Shown: positions 1 through 9,000 of the stretch, piece by piece
Layout of the letters: each line of letters starts with the position of its first letter
Position numbering within the stretch: position 1 is the stretch's first letter
Origin: Sphingomonas sp.
GTDB lineage: Bacteria > Pseudomonadota > Alphaproteobacteria > Sphingomonadales > Sphingomonadaceae
DNA: 64,000 bases
Direction of reading: 5' to 3'
Assembly (NCBI RefSeq): GCF_025353885.1
Contig: NZ_JANXNX010000070.1
Coordinates: 1-64,000, forward strand
Notes under the pieces: generated by a model
The model's database searches: none
Told to the model about the DNA's origin: nothing
The model's input: the letters and a program-made list of their open reading frames with translations, nothing else
Made by a program: the position numbers and the translations under genes

Positions 1-1144
1 CCGTCGCCCCGAGAACGACCGTGATCAACGGCGTCAGGATCGCAACAACCCGACTCAGTCGAACCTTCACGTCGCGGTCGAGAACATCGCCAAGGCGGCT
101 CAGCATCATCCCCAGCTCTGAACTTTCCTCGCCCGTCCGCACGAAGCCGATGGCGATGTCGGGAACGATCCGCGCGGCGGCCAGCGGCCCGGCCAGGCCA
201 TCGCCCTCGCGGATACCATCGGCGATCCTGGACATTGCGGCGTTCATGTATCGGTTTCGGATCGTGCGCTGTGCCAGCGTAACCGCGGTCGGCAGCGAAA
301 CCTGTCCTTCGACGAGCGCGCCAAGTGTGCGCGCAAAGCGTGCGGTATCCAGCCGCCGCAAGAGGGCACCGAGTTGCGGAACGTTCAGGATAAGCCGGTC
401 GAACGCAAGTCGCACAGTCGGCCGAGCAAATGCAAACCGCAAGCCGATCCCGATCGCCGCAAGACCCAGCAGCAGGATCAGGCCGTTGGCACGCAACGCG
501 CTGCTGGCCCACATGACCCACTGTGACGCAGCGGGCAGTTGCGTCATGTTTTTGCTCATGAGTGCTTCGAACTGCGGCACCACCACCAGCAGCATCAGCA
601 TGACGACCCCGACCGCAATGATCAGGAGCGCAATGGGATAGATCATCGACGTGATGACCAGACGTCGCAGTTCGGCCGCCTGTTCCAGCATTTCGGCCAG
701 CCGCGTCAGGCTTTCGGACAGTTTTCCGCTCGCCTCCCCCGCCTCGGTCATCGCGACCGCCGTCGGCGTCAAAAGGTCGGGTGCCTTGGCAAACGCGCCC
801 GAGAGCGGCTGCCCCTCGCGCACGGCAACAAGCAGGGGTTCGAACTTTTCTCCCAGCGACTTGGGCTCGATGTTGCCGATCGCCAGTGCCAGCGCGCGGT
901 CCAGCGGAAGTCCTGCGCGCAACAGCACCGCCAACTCACCGATCATCAGCGCCGATGCGGCGTTGGCCGCGGCCTTGGGCGCCGAGCCACGCGCTTTGGT
1001 GCTTACCGCGCTCGGCTGAACATCGACCAGTATGCCGCCCATCCCGCGCAAGGTCCCGACCGCCTGCGTCATGTCGGCGGCGTTAACTGACCCCCGCCGT
1101 GACGAGCCGTCGGGCATGATCGCGCGATATTGAAAAGCGGGCAC
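1..1144 (-). CDS. gspF: Type II secretion system inner-membrane protein F (GspF), 3' end truncated by the window edge
   Basis: Not in the ORF track. Reading the reverse complement gives an open frame from a GTG at 1144 (VPAFQYRAIMPDGSSRRGSVNAADMTQAVGTLRGMGG...LMIGELAVLLRAGLPLDRALALA...MTEAGEASGKLSESLTRLAEMLEQ...MIYPIALLIIAVGVVMLMLLVVVPQFEALM), the classic GspF/PilC pattern; it starts 2 bp after the gspE stop. Confidence 0.88.
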   Translation of the reverse strand, partial: MPAFQYRAIMPDGSSRRGSVNAADMTQAVGTLRGMGGILVDVQPSAVSTKARGSAPKAAANAASALMIGELAVLLRAGLPLDRALALAIGNIEPKSLGEKFEPLLVAVREGQPLSGAFAKAPDLLTPTAVAMTEAGEASGKLSESLTRLAEMLEQAAELRRLVITSMIYPIALLIIAVGVVMLMLLVVVPQFEALMSKNMTQLPAASQWVMWASSALRANGLILLLGLAAIGIGLRFAFARPTVRLAFDRLILNVPQLGALLRRLDTARFARTLGALVEGQVSLPTAVTLAQRTIRNRYMNAAMSRIADGIREGDGLAGPLAAARIVPDIAIGFVRTGEESSELGMMLSRLGDVLDRDVKVRLSRVVAILTPLITVVLGAT

Positions 1145-1146
1145 GC

Positions 1147-2910
1147 TCAGTCCTCGCTCACGACACGAAGCACTTCCTCGACCGAGGTCAGGCCCTGGGT
1201 CGCGCGCATCAATCCGTCATTCAGTAGCGATCGCATCGACTTGCGAGCGGCCGCCTCCGCGATTTCGCGCATGTTCGACCCGGTCAGTATCAAACCGGCA
1301 ATCTCTGCATCGACGATCAACAATTCGAATATCGCGACGCGCCCGGTATATCCGTTATTGCTGCAATGCTCGCAGCCCACGGCCCGGAACAACGTGTCCG
1401 GCAGGGCCAGGCCTGCGCGCGCAAACAGCGGTCCCAAGGCGGCATCGGCGGCTTGTTCCTCGCGACATGAGGGACACAGGCGGCGGACGAGCCGTTGCGC
1501 CACGACCGCGGTCAGCACCGAACTGAGCAGCAGCGGCTCGACGCCCATGTCAAGCAACCGCGTCACCGCGCCGGGAGCTGTGTTGGTATGCAGAGTGGAC
1601 AGGATCATATGGCCGGTCAGCGCCGCTTGCACCGCGATTTCGGCGGTTTCGCTGTCGCGGATTTCGCCCACCATCATCACATCGGGATCCTGGCGCAGGA
1701 ACGAACGTAACGCGGCGCCGAAGGTAAAGCCGATCGCCGGATTAACCTGTGTCTGAATGACGCCTGGCAAGCGATATTCGATGGGATCCTCGACGGTCAG
1801 TAATTTGCGCTCGCGCTTGTTCAACTCGGCAAGCGCTGCATATAACGTCGTCGTCTTGCCGCTGCCGGTCGGGCCGGTAACAAGCACAATGCCATGCGGT
1901 GTGTTAATCGCCGCGCGCAAATGCGTCGTCAAATCCTCCGAGAACCCCAGAGCATCGAAATCCAGCGCGAGTTTCGATCGGTCCAGAATACGCATCACAA
2001 CGCTTTCGCCGTGGATCGAGGGCGCCGTTGCAACCCGCAGGTCGATCTCGTGTCCCCGCACAGCCAGTCGCAGGCGACCGTCCTGCGGCAGGCGACGTTC
2101 GGCAATGTTCAGGCCCGCCATGATCTTGATACGCGAGACGATCGACGCGCGCATCGCAGCAGGCAGCGGCGGCATGTCGCGAAGCATGCCATCGATGCGA
2201 AAACGGATCGCAAGGCTGTCGTCTGTCGGCTCGACGTGAATGTCCGAAGCGCGCGCGTCGGTCGCCATCGCTATCATCCGATTGACCGCGCGGATGACCG
2301 GGGCATCGCTGACGAGGTCTTTCAGCCGCTCGAGATCCTCACCCTCGACCTGCGGGTCGCTCTCCGCTTCTTGCGTGCCGGTGCGATACAATCTCTCGAT
2401 AACGACGTCGATATCGCTCGCGCGGCCGACGACGAGCCGGACCGGCACACCGAACATGAATACCATCGATCGTTTAACGAAATTGTCGAACGGATTGACG
2501 ACCGCGACGACCGCCACTTCGCTCGTTCTTGCAACCGGTACACATCTCATATCATGCAAAAAACCGATCGATAGATCGACGTTACCCACCGCGACTGCCG
2601 GATATTCGCTGAGGCCGATTGTCGGCAAACCACTTGCTTCGGCGATCAGGTCTGCCAAGCTGGCCTCGGTCAGCAAGCCGAGCCGGGTAAGGACACTATC
2701 TAGCCGCTCGCCGCTGCCGCGTTGCACGAGCAACGCGCGGTCCAATGCCTCGTCTGTCAGCACGCTTCGTGTGCGAAGGACATCCTCAAGCGATATCGGA
2801 CGGTCGGTGCCGTCACCTGACGCAATGCCATTCCGGGTATCTTGCCTGCGGACGACGGCAAGATTGTCCACAGCAAAATCCTCCAAAAAACAATCGCGCC
2901 CTCGTTGCAT
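1147..2910 (-). CDS. gspE: Type II secretion system ATPase GspE
   Basis: 587 aa; Walker A GPTGSGKTTTLYAAL, VEDPIEYRLPGVIQTQVN, LRQDPDVMMVGEIRDSETAEIAVQAALTGH, and a C-terminal Cys motif (CPSCREE...CEHCSNNGYTGR). Confidence 0.94.
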   Translation of the reverse strand: MQRGRDCFLEDFAVDNLAVVRRQDTRNGIASGDGTDRPISLEDVLRTRSVLTDEALDRALLVQRGSGERLDSVLTRLGLLTEASLADLIAEASGLPTIGLSEYPAVAVGNVDLSIGFLHDMRCVPVARTSEVAVVAVVNPFDNFVKRSMVFMFGVPVRLVVGRASDIDVVIERLYRTGTQEAESDPQVEGEDLERLKDLVSDAPVIRAVNRMIAMATDARASDIHVEPTDDSLAIRFRIDGMLRDMPPLPAAMRASIVSRIKIMAGLNIAERRLPQDGRLRLAVRGHEIDLRVATAPSIHGESVVMRILDRSKLALDFDALGFSEDLTTHLRAAINTPHGIVLVTGPTGSGKTTTLYAALAELNKRERKLLTVEDPIEYRLPGVIQTQVNPAIGFTFGAALRSFLRQDPDVMMVGEIRDSETAEIAVQAALTGHMILSTLHTNTAPGAVTRLLDMGVEPLLLSSVLTAVVAQRLVRRLCPSCREEQAADAALGPLFARAGLALPDTLFRAVGCEHCSNNGYTGRVAIFELLIVDAEIAGLILTGSNMREIAEAAARKSMRSLLNDGLMRATQGLTSVEEVLRVVSED

Positions 2911-3332
2911 GAGCGAACGATCGGCGCGTCAACAAGATCTTGCTGGATGCCTGAGCCTCACCCCGCTCGCTAGGCTTTAAATACTACAGATATATTTCGG
3001 TTCGATGTCAAACCTATTAAAGGTCTGCGACAATGAAGCAAACTATGGTCCATCGGATCATTCCGTGGTTTAAGGATTAATCATAAATGTGTCACCAACA
3101 TGTTTTAGCAAACGGTTGTCGATGAAGTCGATTCGTCGTCGGGTAACAGTAAAGTCTCCAATAATTATTGCTGTTATGTTTCAGTTTTGTGAAAAATTGA
3201 ATGGTAGCTGCTGTTTGTTACGGGTACGCTCTCAACAGGCGGGTGATTCAATCAAGTCCAATAGTTAAAGACTGGTTTGCGCCAGTTGCAACGATTTGAG
3301 CCATGCTTTTATAACAATTAAGGAAGAACGCC

Positions 3333-5345
3333 ATGAAGAACTTCAAGACAGTGCTGCTTGCAGCCACAATGATTGCGGGCGTCGCATCGCCTGCTTATGC
3401 GCAATTCGCATTCCCCACAGTCGAACTCGACGGCGTCGGCGCTTCGACCGTTGCTGACATCAACGTCAAGGTGCAGAACTGCATCGGTGTCAACAAGGAT
3501 CTGGGCAAGAGCGACAACACAACTTCGACACCTGCATTTTCTGATTATTCGCCCACAACTCCAGCCGCTACCAATCCATCGCTGATCTGCAGCGCTGGCG
3601 ATGACGTCTACAATGCAGGCTCCACCACCTACACCAGTCTTTACGTCAGCACAGGTTCGGGCTTCGGCAAGGACATGTGGCGCAAATTCGCCAACCGTTT
3701 CGACGGAACAGCCGGCAAGATTTTCCCGACGACGGGCACTTTCGCTGGTGTGACGCCTTGGACTAACCTGCAGTATGCTCTGTCGGAATCGCCCGTCATC
3801 ACCACTGATCTGACTGACTATGCCGCACCCGGCCAAGCTTTCGACAACGCCGGTCCAGCCATCCAGTTTCCGCTGTATGTCGTTCCTGTAACGATGGCTT
3901 ATAACCAGTCCTACGGCAAGAACGCCGGCGGTCAGGTCATGAACTTCAACAACAAATATCCAGTCACCGTGAACGGTGTTTCTGCTGGTGGTATCAAGTT
4001 GAAGAAAGCGACTTATTGCGCGATCTGGAATGGTACGATCACCAACTGGAACGACACGACGGCGATTTTCGGCATCCAGGCTCTCAACGGCAACCAGCCG
4101 CTGTTCGATCCGATCACCGACAACTCCACACGTTGGGCCGCTGACGGTGCTCCAATCCGCCTCGTCGGTCGCGCTGACAAGTCGGGTGCTACCGACGTGT
4201 TCACGCGTGCCTTGGCAGCTCAGTGCTCGGGTGTTGTTGGTAACAAGTTCCTTAATTCGGCTGAATCACTGCCGTTCGACTATGCTGCAAGCGGCAATGT
4301 CGATGCGACGCAACTGAATGGCAGCTCGAACTACAAGAACATCGCCTACAGTGCAGCTAAGTTTGCCGGTTCGGTGAACGCTGTTAGCACCTTCGGCTGG
4401 GACAAGAATGGCGTCTCATGCCTGATTTCGGCTGTCACAAGCGGCGTTTGCGCCGCCGGTGCTGTCGCAAACACACCTGGTCTGATCATGATTGCCGACG
4501 GTTCGGGCAACGTTGAAAAGGCGATCAAAGCCAGCACCGGCACCGCATTGGTGCCAGTGAACGGCGCGCAGTTGGACGGTAAACTGGGCTACATCGGTGC
4601 CGACTTCATTGCACCAACCCCTGGCAAGACCCTGTTTGCTGCACAGCTTCAGGTTGGCACGGGCGCAGCCTATGCCTTCCCGACTGCTTTGAACGCGAAC
4701 GCTGCTTTCGGCACCGTGTTTGCACCACAGTCGATCGCAGGATCGGGCGCTTACAACACGACCGACGCTCGCCAAGTCTGGAAGGACCTTACGGATACGT
4801 CGGCGACTTATGACGCCTCGAAGATCGAGACCGTCGACCGTACGAAGCCAGCGCATTGGGTCAACATTCTTTATCCTGCGCCTTTTGATGCCGCCGGTAA
4901 CTCCGTCGCCGTCAAGACCCTCGCCAACCCAGCTGCCGGTTATCCGGTGACGGGCGTTTCCAGCCTGCTGACTTACACTTGCTTCAGCTCGAAGGCGAAG
5001 GTCCACGGTATTGCCAACTTCGTCGGTTATCTGACCGGTAAAGTCGTCAAGAAGAATGCAGCTGGCGGAACACCTTCGTCGATCTCGCTCAGTGCCAACA
5101 CGTTCTCCGGCACAGCCGCTGCAACGCTCGGTGTCCTGACGAAGGCTAACATCACCACGATCCCTGCCGGCTGGCGCACAGCTGTCACGGAAACCTTCCT
5201 GCAGAAGAAGACCGGCGCTCTCGGTGCTCTGAACCTCTGGATCCAGAGCGCTCAGCCAGCATTGGCCAGTGGTACAGGTGCCACGTCGATCACGACGATC
5301 GATGCGGTAAACAACCCAAATTGCGCGGGCAAGACAGGCGCATAA
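3333..5345 (+). CDS. Secreted PstS-like substrate-binding protein (extended, 670 aa)
   Basis: Signal peptide MKNFKTVLLAATMIAGVASPAYAQ; GVGAST...; TYCAIWNGTITNWND...PIRLVGRADKSGATDVFTRAL resembles PstS (IFLGKITNWND / VHRSDGSGTT-type) motifs; RBS AAGGAAG upstream. Confidence 0.75.
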   Translation: MKNFKTVLLAATMIAGVASPAYAQFAFPTVELDGVGASTVADINVKVQNCIGVNKDLGKSDNTTSTPAFSDYSPTTPAATNPSLICSAGDDVYNAGSTTYTSLYVSTGSGFGKDMWRKFANRFDGTAGKIFPTTGTFAGVTPWTNLQYALSESPVITTDLTDYAAPGQAFDNAGPAIQFPLYVVPVTMAYNQSYGKNAGGQVMNFNNKYPVTVNGVSAGGIKLKKATYCAIWNGTITNWNDTTAIFGIQALNGNQPLFDPITDNSTRWAADGAPIRLVGRADKSGATDVFTRALAAQCSGVVGNKFLNSAESLPFDYAASGNVDATQLNGSSNYKNIAYSAAKFAGSVNAVSTFGWDKNGVSCLISAVTSGVCAAGAVANTPGLIMIADGSGNVEKAIKASTGTALVPVNGAQLDGKLGYIGADFIAPTPGKTLFAAQLQVGTGAAYAFPTALNANAAFGTVFAPQSIAGSGAYNTTDARQVWKDLTDTSATYDASKIETVDRTKPAHWVNILYPAPFDAAGNSVAVKTLANPAAGYPVTGVSSLLTYTCFSSKAKVHGIANFVGYLTGKVVKKNAAGGTPSSISLSANTFSGTAAATLGVLTKANITTIPAGWRTAVTETFLQKKTGALGALNLWIQSAQPALASGTGATSITTIDAVNNPNCAGKTGA

Positions 5346-5383
5346 GCGACTGACTAGTCTGAAGCAAAACGTTCGTACAAAGG

Positions 5384-5414
5384 CGGCCCCGGAGAAATCC
5401 GGGGCCGTTTTTAT
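5384..5414 (+). terminator. Rho-independent terminator of the PstS-like gene
   Basis: Perfect 10-bp stem CGGCCCCGGA-gaaa-TCCGGGGCCG followed by TTTTT. Confidence 0.9.
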
Positions 5415-5962
5415 TGCAGGATCATCCGGTCGCCTTCGATCATGACCGAGGCAAGATGCGAGAGCCAGCTTTGGCCAAGAAGTGAAACACTCAAACCTTC
5501 GCGCGCGACGACGGCCGGTGCGGCCGTAACGCCGGTTCCGCCGACTTGCATCGATGCTAGTATCACGCGATCGAGAGTTCGACGCCCCCCTACTGTCTCT
5601 GCATCAACTGCGCCGCCATCACCTGCCGGTGTCACGTTCGCTCGCCGCGCATCACTTGCAGTCAAGACCACCATCGATGCTCCGGTATCGACGACAAACC
5701 GCACCGGCTCACCATTTATGGCACCGTCAACGTAGAAGAGACCATCGGGAGCGCGCCATATCTCGAGGCGATGATCAGCGACCGGGGACGATAATGCGAC
5801 TTTCGGCGACAAAGCCTGGGTCGAAGCCAGCCACAACGGGGGCGCCGTTTCGGCCTCCGAGGGTTTACCCGGTAGCCCGCACGTCGCTTGCACAACTGCG
5901 ACCGGCAGCGCCATTGGCGGCGCAATGGACACGATCATTACAAGGGGCAACCACAGGAACAT
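5411..5962 (-). CDS. Retropepsin-like (clan AA) aspartic protease with N-terminal signal/anchor
   Basis: 183 aa; hydrophobic N-terminus MFLWLPLVMIVSIAPPMALPVAVVQA; catalytic FVVDTGASMVVLTASDARR; C-terminal SLLGQSWLSHL as in TIGR02281-type bacterial retropepsins. Confidence 0.86.
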   Translation of the reverse strand: MFLWLPLVMIVSIAPPMALPVAVVQATCGLPGKPSEAETAPPLWLASTQALSPKVALSSPVADHRLEIWRAPDGLFYVDGAINGEPVRFVVDTGASMVVLTASDARRANVTPAGDGGAVDAETVGGRRTLDRVILASMQVGGTGVTAAPAVVAREGLSVSLLGQSWLSHLASVMIEGDRMILQ

Positions 5963-6055
5963 TCCCCGAAACTCTCCGTATAGCGGAGGTCCGGGATAGA
6001 GGGGCGTCCCTCAAATCGTCGTGCATGGGCGCAGTTAATGGCTCATTTACGACGA

Positions 6056-9000
6056 TTATTGCGGGCAGTTGGGATCCTTGTTCTCCGGATCCTGGCAGCG
6101 GTCGCCGCCGGCATAGCCGAGGATGTCGACAGATATCATCGATCGGAGGTCTTCCATGACACCCTTCGGCTGGCTGTTCTTGATGATTGCCGCCAAAGCC
6201 GACCCCGCTGATGCCGGAACCGCAGGAGCAGCCGTGATCGCTGATGACGGCACGCCCGAGACGGTGCCACCTGCGGTAAAGTTATCGGCATTGGCCACGC
6301 GCGCAGCCGCCACGAAAACGTCACCCGATGCGCGAACGCCGGCGTCACCGGCATCGACTTCACCAACGGGCGCGATCAAGATAATCCGCGAATTCGGATC
6401 GGTCGGCTTTTGCTTGAACGCCCCGATCCCTGCACCGACGATCCCGCCCGCGGTATCGACGACAGCAGCGCCGTTCAGGTCAAACTTGACGGTCACTGGC
6501 GGGAAGTTAGCCGCGGTTTTTGGCCCCTGCCCTGCATTCAGGTCGCCGTTTGATGACCAGGCGGTGATATCACCGGTCGACACGGTGAACATCCGACTTT
6601 GATTCAGGCGGAGATCGCCGTCGCTGAAATAGCGAATATCTCCACTGCGCAACGTCAACAGGCCTTCATAGCCCGAGGGAATGGACTTGATAAAACTGGG
6701 GACCGTTACCAATCCGCCGAGTTCGATAAGATTGCTTGGGACGAGGTTCAGGCGGAAACGAGAACTGCGGCGGTTGGGCTGTTCAGATGTACGCACCACG
6801 GACCCTGCCAGGAAATCACCTCCAGGTGCCAGGATGGTCACATCCCCTCCCCGCAAGGTTTCAATCGCTGCAAAACGCAAATCGGCGTTCCCGGTAATCT
6901 TGCGCGCGGCAACCACCGGCTCGCCATTCTCGATCCTCCGGCGTGGCACGCCAAGCGGATGATCGGCGTTGATCGTCGACGGATCGGTATCATAGGCGGC
7001 CAGATTATCGGTGTAGCCGAGGCGCGTTGGGAACAGCGCCTCGATCGCACGATAGCCACGGATATACTGCTGATACGAGGGGCTTTTGGGCTGTGACACC
7101 TGCTCGAGTTCGTTGAAATACAATTTCTTGACCAGGAACGGCTGCTGGTTCTTGGCCGATAATGTGCTGAAGGCATCGTACAGCGCCTGGACTTTGCCAT
7201 AGGCTGCCGTCGCCAACGCAGCATTGTCGACAAACGTTGCGCCGCCGAAGACCGATTTGAACAATTCGGGCGCATTGTCCCGCAGCCAGTCGGCAAGGAT
7301 TGGCGCGTAGATCGGCCTTGTCCGGTCGGGCCGCAGGTTCTTTTGCGCATCCGCCATCTGCTCGAACAGATCGCCATCAAGTTTCGCGCTGTTGGCTGGG
7401 TTCAAATAGGTTTCGCGCAGTCCGACATAGTCGATCCCCGGCTTGACACCTACGAGGACATTCAGGTCAGCCCCCTGCGCTGGCAGCCATGGGTTATAGT
7501 CATTGCCAACAGTCAGGATGCCACCGGGGTAGGTAACATCGACCTTGTTCAGGTTGGCGTCGGTCCCTTCGATGATCGCCGACGTTACGAACGGCCCCAG
7601 ATCACGACCCGCTTCCACGCTGAGGGTGCCCGAACCACCGACATAAATGCCGTTTGCGCCGAAGAATGGAAGCGGCACGATGCCGGACCCCGTCAGGCTG
7701 TTCGTGGTCGCCATAATATCGCGACCCGCAACCACGCGCGTCAGGTCGGTCGGATGAACATTCTGCACCACGATATAGCTATCGACGATATCGACGCCGG
7801 CAATGATCGACGACTGTTTGGCGATGTTGATCGAGGTGTTGGTGATCGACCCGTCAGAGAAGATGCGGGCCGTGCCGAAATCGTCCAGATGCGTGATGTT
7901 GTTGTTGTGCTGCTGTCGTCGGGTCAGTTCGGAGATCGTATCGTTCACGCCGGGGAAACTATCGATACCTCGAACCGTGCTTCCGGCGGAAAACACCGTC
8001 CCGATCAGAAGCGAAGGATCGAAATCCAGCATGCCCAGCGCAAAATTGCCGACACTGTCGGCCGACAAGATCGAAAGTTCCCCGTATCGCGAAGGGAACA
8101 GGGTGGTAGCGTTTGCAAAACGTGAATTGAACGAAACGCCGGACAATAACGACGTCAGCGCGAGCGACGGCGGTGCCAGCAGCTGAGCGCTGTAGGTAAT
8201 TTTGCCGAAAGACGCGACATCAAATGCCGTGATCGCGCTGAAGAGCCCCGCGGTCGACCCCAGTGCTGACTGCTCCACCGACGAACCACGCGCCAATCCA
8301 GCCGCGCCGATATTAGTTACATCAGAGCGCGCCCGCACAACGACAGTGGCGTTTTCGAGCCTGAAATTCGCGTCGCGCAAAGGGCTGGTCTTGCCGCTGA
8401 TGGGGTAAAAAACCGACGGCACCTCGGTAAGGGCGTTGCCGATATTAACCCGCGCCTGGCCCGACGTTATATCGAAGGTGCCAGCGACAAGATCGTGACC
8501 GACGTTCATCGTCAGGTTGCCAGATCCATAGGTTATCAGGGCGTTGGACTTGGCAAATGCCTCCGTCGTGACGGTGGTGAGGCTGGTGTCGAGCGCAACC
8601 GTAAGGTTGCTCACGTCGTTTCCGGCGGAAATCGAGACATTGCCGCCAGCGAGTGCGCCGACCCCTGACGAGAAATATTGCGGGGAAATGCCTAATTCGG
8701 TAAATTGCCCAATACTCCCCGTACGCCACGCCTGCGCGCTGGTGCCGACCCCGGTTCGCCCAAAGCTACGGGCGCTTGCATTTACAAGGACGATGTCGAG
8801 GTCAGAGTCGACGCTTTGGCCAACCTTGCCGTTCCAATCGTCGGCGCGCGACAGCACGTCGTGACCGGCGGCAAGGATGACGTCGCCGCCATCATGTGCC
8901 AGCGTCGCCGCGCGATTGCTCGACCCAAACGGAGATGTTCCGCTGTTCGGGTCATCGGCTTTGGGCTTCAGGAGCTCACTCGTCAGCGCAACGTTCGTGT

